Below, piece after piece: positions 1 to 6,261 of a stretch of DNA of 6,361 bases. Under the pieces are notes generated by a model. The model saw only the letters and a program-made list of their open reading frames with translations, was not told the origin of the DNA and ran no database searches. This DNA is from Desulfatibacillaceae bacterium (lineage in GTDB: Bacteria > Desulfobacterota > Desulfobacteria > Desulfobacterales > Desulfatibacillaceae): assembly GCA_030018745.1 (NCBI GenBank), contig JASEHB010000153.1, positions 1-6,361 on the forward strand, read 5' to 3'. Every line of letters begins with the position of its first letter. Position 1 is the stretch's first letter. Position numbers and translations under genes: made by a program.

Positions 1-649
1 CTTTTAACAGGGCAAGAATTTTGTGACGGCCCTTCATGCGGGCAGGGGCGGGGGAAGATTCCTTTTGGGGGATGACAAAGGTTTCAATGTGCGGCCTCAC
101 CCTTCCGGGCAGCGCAATGGGGTCTCTGCTTATCCAGCCGTTTTTTTCAAGGGCTGCAAGGCTGTTTTTGGAACCAGCAGGGCCAAGCTTTTTGCACAGC
201 TCCTTTTGCAGGGCAGGGCCGCTTTCTGCAAGCTCCTTCAACACAGCCCGCTGGGCAAGGGTTCGCACCTTTCCTGCCAAAAGATTATTGCGCCCTTCAT
301 CCGTGATGGCGCATTGGACCTCTTCGGGGTTGTTTATGCCAGAAGGCAGGGCCTCCTTGATGACCTGGCCAAGGGGGTAGAAATAGTAGTCGGCAATCCA
401 GCGGAAAAAGGCGATGAGCGACTCCGGAAAAAGGGGCGCGGAATCGAGGACGCCCTGAATGTCGCGTGCGGAAAAGCCCTGGGGGGGCTGGGCTTTTTCA
501 AGAAGATAGCCCGTAACAAGCCGCCGCCCCAAAGGAACAAGCACCCGCAGGCCCGGCGCAAGAATATGGGCCATGCTCTGCGGGGCCTTGTAGGTGAGGG
601 TTTGGGGTAGGGCCGCAGCCACCGCTACTTCCCAGTAGGCATTGCTCAT
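1..649 (-). CDS. priA: Primosomal protein N' (PriA), N-terminal part, cut by window edge
   Basis: PriA is the superfamily 2 DNA helicase that recognises stalled forks and D-loops and reloads the replicative helicase. Only the first 216 residues are inside the window; the helicase domains lie beyond the left edge. Reading the minus strand from ATG at 649 gives an uninterrupted frame. Residues 1-105 match the 3'-DNA-binding domain: an N-terminal strand EVAVAAALPQTLTY, the family motif GLRVLVPLGRR (33-43), and WIADYYFYPLG (84-94) followed by the ALPSG turn. Residues from about 110 to 216 fit the winged-helix region, with a basic KGRHKILALLK helix at the edge. The start lies 6 bp beyond the stop of the upstream aminopeptidase. 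Its own Shine-Dalgarno is weak (A-rich TATAAAAGAAA), so translation may depend on coupling. Identity comes from remembered family motifs; confidence is high for the family, and completeness cannot be judged. Confidence 0.88.
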   Translation of the reverse strand, partial: MSNAYWEVAVAAALPQTLTYKAPQSMAHILAPGLRVLVPLGRRLVTGYLLEKAQPPQGFSARDIQGVLDSAPLFPESLIAFFRWIADYYFYPLGQVIKEALPSGINNPEEVQCAITDEGRNNLLAGKVRTLAQRAVLKELAESGPALQKELCKKLGPAGSKNSLAALEKNGWISRDPIALPGRVRPHIETFVIPQKESSPAPARMKGRHKILALLK

Positions 650-655
650 TTTCTT

Positions 656-1861
656 TTATAGGCCTGTAAAGCAGCCGTTTTCATAGATTACCTGCCGGGA
701 TCCATCGGTAAGGGTGGCTGTCACCTTCTTTTTTTCGGTGTTAACCAAGTCCCAGTGCAGGGCGGAATCATTAAAGCCCAAAGCAGCCTTTTTTTTGGGG
801 GTAAGGGTTTTCACATCGCCGGAAAAGGTGTCGGAGTAGCTGGACCCAAGCGCAATATGGCAGTTGCCGTTGCGGCCTCCGTAATTTTCATCGAACAGGG
901 TGTTTGCCATGAAGCGGGAAATGCGGGAAAATCGCTTGTCCGTAAGTGAAAACTCTCCAAGACGCGAAGCGCCTTCATCCATTGCAGCCTGTTTTTCCAC
1001 AAATTCCTTGCCGGATTTGGCGTCTATCTCCTTTACAGAGCCGTTTTCAAAAACAAGGCGCACCCCTTCAACAAAATGCCCGTTGCGAAAGGATGGCTGA
1101 TCTGCATAATAGATGCCGCTTGTTTTCCTGTAATCAGGGGAAAGAAAAATCTCAAAGCTTGGTATGTTGTGGCCGGAAATGCCTATCCAGCGGCGCTGTT
1201 TGCCTGGGAAAACCGTCAAATCGGTATTCGCGGAGCTTATGTTTAGCGATTCGATATCCAGGCTGTTCAGCCAGTCCTTTACAGCCCTGGCCCTTTTGAA
1301 AATCTCCTTCCAGCGGGCCACAGGCTCGTTGTCATCCAAAAAGCAGGCCTTTTTCCATTGGGCCGTGTAGGTGGAAAGCCTCATTTTTGCATGATGGGCA
1401 AGCTTCGGCGTGGGAACAATACCCAAAGTCCATCCAAAAAGGCCTTTTTCCTCTCGGCGGTCGAGTATTTCCCTAAAAATCTTTCTGGCGATTGCGCTGC
1501 GGGCAATGCGATCCGGGTCAATGTGGGAAAGATGGGTTAGGGATTCCGGAGACAAAAGGTAGATGGAGCCGTTTAATCGCTCATAAAGCTCCTTTTCGCC
1601 GGGCGCGTTGAAGTCTATCTGGCTGTTGTCTGCAAGCTCGAAAAACTGACGCTCCATAATGGTCGTGCCTGTCATGCGAAGCACGGGGTTCATCCCAAGG
1701 GCAAGAATTTCCTTTTGAAGCTGCTCGGCCATTTCAATGCCGGGCCTGCTGTACCGGACAAGGATGATGTCGCCCTTTTTGAACTTGCCTGAACGGGCCG
1801 TGAAAAGCCCCCACAAAAGAACTTTGGCATATTGCTCTTTCCAGTTGTCGTTAGCTGGCAT
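656..1861 (-). CDS. M29-family metallo-aminopeptidase (AmpS/PepS type)
   Basis: This is a cytosolic two-metal aminopeptidase that removes N-terminal residues from peptides. The 401-residue length is normal for family M29. The expected metal and catalytic residues are all present: Glu237 in NIPSFEIF, Glu303 in LGEF, His335 and Tyr342 in HIALGSSY, and His369 with Asp371 in HWD. The spacings Glu-Glu (66) and His-Tyr (7) equal those I recall for the Thermus enzyme. TLFDENYGG before His335 is also typical. The frame stays open to an ATG at 1897, but I choose ATG 1861: an AGGAG lies 9 nt before it, and the MPANDNWKEQYAKVLLWG beginning fits the family. With this start the gene overlaps the upstream membrane-protein gene by 11 bp, suggesting translational coupling. 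No signal peptide is visible. Family assignment is secure; substrate preference cannot be read from sequence. Confidence 0.92.
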   Translation of the reverse strand: MPANDNWKEQYAKVLLWGLFTARSGKFKKGDIILVRYSRPGIEMAEQLQKEILALGMNPVLRMTGTTIMERQFFELADNSQIDFNAPGEKELYERLNGSIYLLSPESLTHLSHIDPDRIARSAIARKIFREILDRREEKGLFGWTLGIVPTPKLAHHAKMRLSTYTAQWKKACFLDDNEPVARWKEIFKRARAVKDWLNSLDIESLNISSANTDLTVFPGKQRRWIGISGHNIPSFEIFLSPDYRKTSGIYYADQPSFRNGHFVEGVRLVFENGSVKEIDAKSGKEFVEKQAAMDEGASRLGEFSLTDKRFSRISRFMANTLFDENYGGRNGNCHIALGSSYSDTFSGDVKTLTPKKKAALGFNDSALHWDLVNTEKKKVTATLTDGSRQVIYENGCFTGL

Positions 1862-2675
1862 CGGAATCTTCTCCTGTTTCCGGTTCGCCCGGGTCATCCG
1901 CCAAAGGGGCGGCAGGTGCGGCCAGGGTGTAAAAACGGTAGTAGGTTATGGTAAAAAGTGATGAAATTATAAGGTAAAAAATCATTGTGACAAAACCCGG
2001 CACAGCTCCGGAAATACCGATTGCAGCCAAAATGGCCCCAATGGCCTGAAGAATAAAAAATATGCCCAGAAAAAGAAAAATCACGCAGGCAATTATCTGG
2101 CCTGTCAATGGTTCTGTGTTGCGCCAGCTTTTTTGCAGGCTAAAAACAATGGGCAGTCCATCTGCAATGCAATAGAACTGGGCCAGGCTTAAGCGGGCTG
2201 TAATGAAAAGGGCCATAACACCCACAAGAACACCGCCTCCAATGATAACAAGGGTGGCCGGCAATGCCGCCGGGCTTTGGGGGTTAAGGGTTGCAATTAA
2301 GGGGCTTACCAACACAAGAAACGATATGGCCAGCGCAAAAACAGGTAACTGGCGGGCAATATTCACAGCCAGAAGGCGGGGATAGGCCATAAGGCTGGAT
2401 CCAAGCCAGAGAGTGGCTGGAAAAGGCTCGCCAATTATCTTGCGATGAATAAAAAGGATAAGGGCCGCCTGATAAATCGGCTCATAAAAAAGGTTGGCCA
2501 AAAAGGGCGTCAGCTCAAGGGCTTGAGCCTCATCCTGATTGATAGGCCTGCCTGTCCACCATGTGTAGAAAAGCACCAGCGGCAGGCCCAGCATCAAATG
2601 CAGCAATATGATGGACAGCGCATAGGACTTGAAAAAAGCCAGCGTTTCTGTGAGTCTGCGAATGACAAGTCGCAT
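1851..2675 (-). CDS. Six-helix integral membrane protein, YciC-like
   Basis: The 274-residue product is dominated by hydrophobic segments at roughly 18-38, 60-78, 100-126, 139-160, 190-215 and 222-248, giving about six membrane helices. A short basic N-terminus (RLVIRRLTE) precedes them and an acidic tail follows (258-274, rich in Asp, Glu and Pro). The stretch ARLSLAQFYCIADGLPIVFS followed by QKSWRNTE resembles the segment in YciC/UPF0259-type proteins, where a helix is followed by a loop and then a conserved Ser-Trp. That resemblance is from memory and only moderate. No catalytic motif is seen and the function is unknown. The frame is open upstream to 2738, but ATG 2675 is preferred because AGGGAAAG sits 7 nt before it and the hydrophobic domain follows at the expected distance. 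It is the first gene of the leftward group and overlaps the aminopeptidase by 11 bp. Confidence 0.8.
   Translation of the reverse strand: MRLVIRRLTETLAFFKSYALSIILLHLMLGLPLVLFYTWWTGRPINQDEAQALELTPFLANLFYEPIYQAALILFIHRKIIGEPFPATLWLGSSLMAYPRLLAVNIARQLPVFALAISFLVLVSPLIATLNPQSPAALPATLVIIGGGVLVGVMALFITARLSLAQFYCIADGLPIVFSLQKSWRNTEPLTGQIIACVIFLFLGIFFILQAIGAILAAIGISGAVPGFVTMIFYLIISSLFTITYYRFYTLAAPAAPLADDPGEPETGEDSDAS
1871..1875 (-). promoter_or_regulatory. Ribosome binding site deciding the aminopeptidase start
   Basis: AGGAG on the minus strand lies 9 nt before ATG 1861. It sits inside the last codons of the upstream membrane-protein gene. It favours ATG 1861 over the in-frame ATG at 1897, which has no comparable site and would lengthen the overlap to 47 bp. 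Confidence 0.7.
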
Positions 2676-2702
2676 AAAAAGACTTTCCCTTTCCTGGCTG
2701 TT

Positions 2703-2721
2703 GCAGGAGATTGACACCTGC
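2703..2721. promoter_or_regulatory. Operator-like dyad upstream of the membrane-protein gene
   Basis: GCAGG and CCTGC form inverted 5-bp arms separated by 9 bp, with one further symmetric G/C pair inside the spacer. The dyad lies about 28 bp before the minus-strand ATG at 2675 and 26 bp left of the rightward promoter. It could be a repressor site or a leader hairpin. Arms this short can arise by chance, so this is only a candidate. Confidence 0.22.
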
Positions 2722-2746
2722 CGTAAAAACTGCACCACGGCCTGCC

Positions 2747-2775
2747 TTGACAGCCCCCCTTGCTTTACATACTAT
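2747..2775 (+). promoter_or_regulatory. Sigma-70 promoter for the small gene and helicase
   Basis: TTGACA at 2747-2752 is a perfect -35 box. TACTAT at 2770-2775 matches four of six -10 positions, including the first two bases and the last two. The spacer is exactly 17 bp. Transcription would begin near 2782 and leave a leader of about 139 nt before ATG 2921. No equally good promoter was found for the leftward genes in the same gap. Confidence 0.6.
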
Positions 2776-2834
2776 CCCCCCAAAGGCAAGGCCCCGGCCC
2801 TGTTTAACCGTCAAAAAAACCTGTCTTTTTTCCT

Positions 2835-2888
2835 GTTGCACAGGGCGTACGGCCCACCCAAGGTGTCTGCAAACGCTTTTGGCAAAAG
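2835..2888 (+). promoter_or_regulatory. Possible structured leader in the 5' untranslated region
   Basis: The leader contains nested inverted repeats. GTTGCA (2835-2840) pairs with TGCAAAC (2868-2874, one bulged A), enclosing GGGC-GTACG-GCCC (2843-2855). A second small hairpin, CTTTT-GGC-AAAAG, follows at 2876-2888. There is no match to a riboswitch I recognise, and no T-run after the stems that would make an attenuator. The structure could influence translation of the small gene, or may be chance. Confidence 0.25.
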
Positions 2889-2920
2889 GCCTGCAACTAT
2901 TTTGCTTTGAGGAACAATCA

Positions 2921-3127
2921 ATGAGCGATCATCTTTCCATACATGCAAGAATTGAGATTCCGGCCTCCGTACTCCAGTCTGTGGTTGCCTGCTGCAAGAA
3001 AAAATACGGCGCCAATCAGAAAGGCAATTATTCAATAGATACGGCAGAGGAATTGAACAGCCTCATATCCCGGTTTCTTGCCCAAAAGGATTTTGCCTCC
3101 TTTGCGGCAGACTGCTCCAATTACTAG
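2921..3127 (+). CDS. Small hypothetical protein (68 residues) preceding the helicase
   Basis: A short ORF with strong translation signals: GAGGA at 2909-2913 lies 7 nt before ATG 2921, and a sigma-70 promoter lies upstream. I do not recognise the family. The protein is soluble with no membrane segment. It appears to have a strand-like start (SIHARIEIPASVLQ), a helix ending in a Cys-Cys-Lys-Lys-Lys cluster (24-28), a Gly/Asn turn (30-36), a second helix of the form IDTAEELNSLISRFLAQKDF (39-58), and a third Cys at 65 near the C-terminus. The pattern looks like a compact alpha/beta domain, not random coding. The reading frame stays open upstream for about 70 codons, but that part is low-complexity and overlaps the promoter, so ATG 2921 is preferred. 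The helicase starts 64 bp downstream in the same direction with no terminator between them, so the two are probably co-transcribed. Confidence 0.72.
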   Translation: MSDHLSIHARIEIPASVLQSVVACCKKKYGANQKGNYSIDTAEELNSLISRFLAQKDFASFAADCSNY

Positions 3128-3191
3128 AGGCCTTTTCTGCTGATGACAGGCTGGCTGCCTGACACCCTTTGCATACCCTGAAAGCCCCATC

Positions 3192-5102
3192 GTGAAGATA
3201 ATAGACTACCAAAATGACCTCAACCCGGCCCAGTATGAAGCCGTGGCCACCACCAGCGGGCCGGTGCTTGTAATTGCAGGTGCCGGATCCGGCAAAACCC
3301 GCACTCTTACTTACAGGGTGGCCTATCTTGTGGAATCCGGGGTGAGGCCTGACAGCATTCTGCTGCTCACCTTCACCCGCAGGGCTGCCGAGGAGATGCT
3401 GCGCCGGGCTGCCCTGCTTCTGGACAATCGTTGTGATGATGTGGCAGGTGGCACATTCCACTCCTTTTCTCATCAGGTTTTGCGCCGATTTGCCGGAAGG
3501 CTGGGGTTTTCGCCCAGGTTTCTCATTCTGGACCGCTCTGATTGCGAAGCCCTTGTGGAAAACATCCGCAAGGAAATTATGCCGATCAAGCCTGTAAAAG
3601 GGTTCCCACGAAAGCAGACCATAGCAAGCATTTTTTCGGCCTGCGCCAACAAGGGTGCGTCCGTTGAGGCTATTCTTGCCGATGAATACTCCCAGTTTTT
3701 ATCCCATGCCTCTGCCTTGACCGAGATCTACCATGCCTACACAGTAAGAAAGCAGACAGAAAATTTGATGGATTTTGACGATCTGCTCCTGCACACCCGT
3801 GCGCTTCTGGCGGCTGACGAGCAGACCCGCCAAGCTGTGGCCTCGCGCTATGAATACATAATGGTGGATGAGTACCAGGACACGAACACGGTTCAGGCGG
3901 ATATTCTTAAAATGCTTGGCAGGGACCATGCCAATGTTATGGCCGTGGGGGATGACTGCCAGAGCATATATGCCTTTAGAGGGGCCAATTTTGAAAACAT
4001 AATGCGCTTTCCGGATGTTTTTCCCGGCACAAAAATAATCCGCCTTGAGCAGAATTACCGCAGCACCCAGCCAATTCTTTCAATGACAAACCAGCTTGTG
4101 AACCAGGCAAGGCGCAAATATTCCAAAACCCTTTTCACAGAGGCCCAGGGAGGCCAGGCCCCTTATCTTGTGCGCTTTGGCGATGAAAAATCCCAGTCGG
4201 CCTTTGTGGTGGACACAATAAGGGAGCTTACTGCAAAGGGCGTTTACCTTTCGGAAATAGCCGTCCTGTTCAGGGCCGGATTTCACTCCTTTGATCTGGA
4301 GGTGGAGCTGACAAAGGCCCGTATGCCCTATATCAAAATGGGCGGATTCAAGTTCATGGAGTCCGCACACATAAAGGATGTTCTGGCCCATCTCCGCGCT
4401 CTTGCATGGCCCAATGACCGCCTTTCCTGGCTTCGCATTCTTGCTCTGCTGGATGGGGTGGGACCCAAGACCGCTCAAAAGACCGTACACAATCTGTGCA
4501 ATTTAGGGGCGGATTTGAATTCCATAAAACCCGGGGCTGCATGGAAAGAGGGCTGGGAGAGGTTAAAGGGCCTGCTAAAAAGCATAAGCCCGGCTTCGCC
4601 TATGGTTTCCAACCTTGGCAAGGCTGTTGTTGAATATTACGAGCCTATTTTGAAGGAGCAGTTCGATAACTGGCCCAAAAGGGCAAGGGATTTGGAGCAG
4701 CTTGTCTTTATGATGGAGCGCTACGACAGCCTGGAGCGTTTTCTGGCAGATGTTACCCTTGAGCCGCCCAACACCAGCAGCCAGGAGCAGGCCCTTTCAG
4801 TTTCTTCGAGCAATGACCGGCTGGTTCTTTCCACAGTGCATTCGGCAAAGGGTCTGGAATGGGACACGGTTTTTGTGATATGGGCCTTGGACGGCAGGTT
4901 CCCTTCCCAGCACGCAATTTCAAGGCGGGATGAAGCATTGGAGGAGGAGCTGCGCCTCATGTATGTGGCCTCCACCCGCGCCAAAAAACGCCTTTATTTC
5001 ACATACCCCACCGATGTTTTTGACCCGATTGCAGGCGAATTCCTCCACCATCCTTCACGATTTTTATCTGCCGTGGATTCAGGAAGGCTTCGCAGACTTT
5101 AG
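3192..5102 (+). CDS. UvrD/Rep/PcrA-family superfamily 1 DNA helicase
   Basis: An ATP-dependent 3'-5' DNA helicase acting in repair or replication. All the signature motifs appear in order: Q motif LNPAQYEAV (10-18), Walker A GAGSGKT (30-36), Ia LLTFTRRAAEEM (58-69), GTFHSF (87-92), Walker B DEYQD (226-230), motif III GDDCQSIYAFRGA (253-265), motif IV LEQNYRST (285-292), motif V STVHSAKGLEWDTVF (547-561), and motif VI RLMYVASTRAKKR (588-600). The 636-residue length is shorter than UvrD or PcrA (about 720), and the protein ends some 36 residues after motif VI, so the C-terminal tail that binds RNA polymerase in those proteins is missing. GTG 3192 is the only usable start: upstream there is no ATG, GTG or TTG before a stop at 3144, and the next Met lies after Walker A. 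The ribosome site is weak (GAAAG, 7 nt away). It could be a Rep-like paralogue and not the cell's main UvrD. Confidence 0.93.
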   Translation: MKIIDYQNDLNPAQYEAVATTSGPVLVIAGAGSGKTRTLTYRVAYLVESGVRPDSILLLTFTRRAAEEMLRRAALLLDNRCDDVAGGTFHSFSHQVLRRFAGRLGFSPRFLILDRSDCEALVENIRKEIMPIKPVKGFPRKQTIASIFSACANKGASVEAILADEYSQFLSHASALTEIYHAYTVRKQTENLMDFDDLLLHTRALLAADEQTRQAVASRYEYIMVDEYQDTNTVQADILKMLGRDHANVMAVGDDCQSIYAFRGANFENIMRFPDVFPGTKIIRLEQNYRSTQPILSMTNQLVNQARRKYSKTLFTEAQGGQAPYLVRFGDEKSQSAFVVDTIRELTAKGVYLSEIAVLFRAGFHSFDLEVELTKARMPYIKMGGFKFMESAHIKDVLAHLRALAWPNDRLSWLRILALLDGVGPKTAQKTVHNLCNLGADLNSIKPGAAWKEGWERLKGLLKSISPASPMVSNLGKAVVEYYEPILKEQFDNWPKRARDLEQLVFMMERYDSLERFLADVTLEPPNTSSQEQALSVSSSNDRLVLSTVHSAKGLEWDTVFVIWALDGRFPSQHAISRRDEALEEELRLMYVASTRAKKRLYFTYPTDVFDPIAGEFLHHPSRFLSAVDSGRLRRL

Positions 5103-5128
5103 GCTTAAAAACCCAGCGCAAGCTTTTT
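5101..5128. terminator. Weak candidate terminator between convergent genes
   Basis: Only 24 bp separate the helicase stop and the amrA stop. The stretch AGGCTT (5101-5106) can pair with AAGCTT (5120-5125, with one G-T pair), leaving a 13-nt loop, and a T5 run follows at 5124-5128. An A5 run at 5107-5111 offers a T-run on the other strand. The stem is short and the loop long, so this is tentative; it is placed where a shared terminator would be expected. Confidence 0.28.
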
Positions 5129-5711
5129 AAAGATTTTGCTCGTGCTCTGAAAAATGCTCTGCCTCGTAAACCTCTATTCTGGTGTCCGGGTCCTGCCAGC
5201 AGTTGGCGGTAAGGCCCGCTTTCTGACAAAGACGGATGAGAAACATCTCCGGATTTTCAAGCTGCTCCCAGACCTGTGGCAGAAATGTCGAGCGATGGCG
5301 GCCATTGGTTAAAATTACGCCATGCACGCCGGGTTTGAGCTTTTTTAACAGATCCCTTGGCCCGTCATATTCTAAAGGCTTGGGAACAGTGAGCACGCTG
5401 ACCTCAATGTCCACATCTTTTAGCTCGGCAGCGGTGAGCTGGGGAAAGCGCGGGTCGCGGAAGGCCGCATTAACCGCATTGTTTGTAACGCAGTCCACAA
5501 GCCTTTGAATTGGCTCAATGGTGCCTATGCAGCCGCGAAGCGCCCCGTTTTTGTTAAGGGTGACAAAACAGCCTCTGTTCTGGGTCACAAAGCCGGAAGG
5601 CTCAACAGGGGTCTGCGGAACAACTCCGGTTTCAAGCCTTGAAGTGATGGCGGCTCTGGCAAGTTTGAGCAAATAAGCCTTGTCTGCATCGGGTGTCTGG
5701 GACTGTTTCAT
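5127..5711 (-). CDS. amrA: AmmeMemoRadiSam system protein A (AMMECR1 family)
   Basis: The 194-residue protein is a complete AMMECR1-domain protein. Diagnostic features are LRGCIG at 58-63, the preceding RGCFVTL (46-52), NAAFRDPRFPQLT (81-93), the strand DIEVSVLTVP (101-110), PGVHGVIL (127-134), and STFLPQVWEQ (141-150) leading into the LCQKAGL helix (161-167). In bacteria and archaea this family is linked by gene neighbourhood to a Memo-like protein (B) and a radical SAM enzyme (S); the joint reaction is not firmly established. The frame extends upstream to ATG 5771, but ATG 5711 is chosen. GGAGAG lies 6 nt before it, the family normally starts with a short polar lead before the YLLKLARAAI helix, and the extra 20 residues come from the amrS remnant. 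The protein looks functional and cytosolic, and it converges on the helicase. Confidence 0.9.
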   Translation of the reverse strand: MKQSQTPDADKAYLLKLARAAITSRLETGVVPQTPVEPSGFVTQNRGCFVTLNKNGALRGCIGTIEPIQRLVDCVTNNAVNAAFRDPRFPQLTAAELKDVDIEVSVLTVPKPLEYDGPRDLLKKLKPGVHGVILTNGRHRSTFLPQVWEQLENPEMFLIRLCQKAGLTANCWQDPDTRIEVYEAEHFSEHEQNL

Positions 5712-6060
5712 GGTCTGCTCTCCATTGGTTTGAACAAATGCCACTGCCGCATATCCGGCAACTTTCCCCATGGGGCCTGCAATGCCTGCTGAATTGCGGC
5801 AGGGGCTTTTTTGCCACCGGGATCAACATTGATTGTGCAGGGATTGCCCCGGGAAATGGTGTAAAGGGAGCCATCGAGGTTTATTTTGGTGCGGCACCGG
5901 CCCCTTCCATGCAGGGGGATTACGCAGGCGTGCGGGCAGGTCTGGCAGCGCACAGCATTGTTATTGAGCTGCCCGTAAAAAAGGCCTCTTTTCCCTTAAG
6001 GGTATCTTCGGGCATTGCCCCCAAGGCAGCTAGTGTGCTGTTTGGAAAGCTCTGTGTCAT
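5712..6060 (-). pseudogene. amrS: Broken N-terminal fragment of the AmmeMemoRadiSam radical SAM enzyme
   Basis: Translating the minus strand shows a clear AmrS N-terminal region split over frames. From ATG 6060 the frame reads to LKGKEAFF, where the family has a similar lead into ALFY. At a T6 run (5977-5982) the similarity moves to the -1 frame, giving YGQLNNNAVRC, then CQTCPHACVI, GRGRCRTKINLDGSLYTI and NPCTINVDP (to 5819). The family then expects a KKPL-like stretch; that appears in a third frame as DPVAKKPL, implying a second lesion near 5815-5821. Beyond it the expected CxxxCxxC [4Fe-4S] motif is not intact in any frame, and amrA starts at 5711, where AmrS should continue for some 250 residues. 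The gene is therefore both frameshifted and truncated. Neighbouring long ORFs are intact, so general sequencing error is unlikely, though homopolymer miscalls remain possible. Assignment rests on motif memory. Confidence 0.68.
5718..5723 (-). promoter_or_regulatory. Ribosome binding site deciding the amrA start
   Basis: GGAGAG on the minus strand is 6 nt before ATG 5711. It supports that start over the in-frame ATG at 5771, and shows that amrA keeps its own translation signal although the gene before it is broken. Confidence 0.65.
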
Positions 6061-6243
6061 TTAAGGCCTGCCTCGACCTCCAAAGAGCCGCGCCAGCCTT
6101 GAGCGGGCTGTTTCGCAACCAACTGAACCGCGCTCCTTTTTTTGTATGTAACTTACCGGACAGGATACTATGCCGGGAAAAAACAAACTCTGGCAGCAGC
6201 AGGTTGCTGCTGCCTTTAAAAATGTTCTCCTGTTAAGGGCCAT
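6061..6243 (-). pseudogene. Short ORF with twin-arginine signal, possibly the lost amrS leader
   Basis: From ATG 6243 a 60-residue ORF begins MALNRRTFLKAAATCCC and then LFFPG. This is a textbook Tat motif (Arg-Arg-x-Phe-Leu-Lys) followed by a modest hydrophobic stretch, as in exported cofactor-binding proteins. The rest (SYIQKKERGSVG and on) shows no domain. The ORF ends at TAA 6063-6061, directly followed in the same frame by ATG 6060 of the amrS fragment. I recall that some deltaproteobacterial AmrS proteins carry a Tat signal of this kind, so one reading is a single ancestral gene with a nonsense mutation. The other is a separate small gene joined by a TAAATG junction. The ribosome site before 6243 is poor (AAAGGG only 2 nt away). 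It starts 18 bp after the upstream gene's stop. Confidence 0.42.
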
Positions 6244-6261
6244 TGCCCTTTTGCCAATTCG

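Noticed and set aside
23..610. Plus-strand ORF of 195 residues
   Set aside because: It is antisense to the PriA frame, which shows clear family motifs over the same stretch; the plus-strand product has no recognisable domain.
1436..1449. Perfect 14-bp palindrome AAAAAGGCCTTTTT
   Set aside because: It lies inside the aminopeptidase gene and is explained by codons for Glu-Lys-Gly-Leu-Phe; no sign of a regulatory role.
2530..2841. Minus-strand ORF of 103 residues overlapping the membrane-protein start
   Set aside because: It is out of frame with the membrane protein, spans the intergenic gap, and shows no domain or start signals.
2711..2920. Upstream in-frame extension of the 68-residue protein to ATG 2711
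   Set aside because: The extension is Pro/Arg/Cys-rich and overlaps the promoter; ATG 2921 has a well-placed GAGGA.
3142..3164. Hairpin CAGGC-TGGCT-GCCTG between the small gene and the helicase
   Set aside because: There is no T-run after it, so it is not an intrinsic terminator, and a 5-bp stem alone is weak.
5785..5812. Terminator-like hairpin CCTGC/GCAGG followed by GGC and T6 on the plus strand
   Set aside because: No plus-strand gene ends nearby; the T6 is the complement of Lys codons in the AmrS KKPL region, so it is probably coding residue.
5693..6064. Plus-strand ORF of 123 residues across the amrS remnant
   Set aside because: The minus strand carries recognisable AmrS motifs here, the plus-strand protein resembles nothing, and there is no convincing ribosome site.
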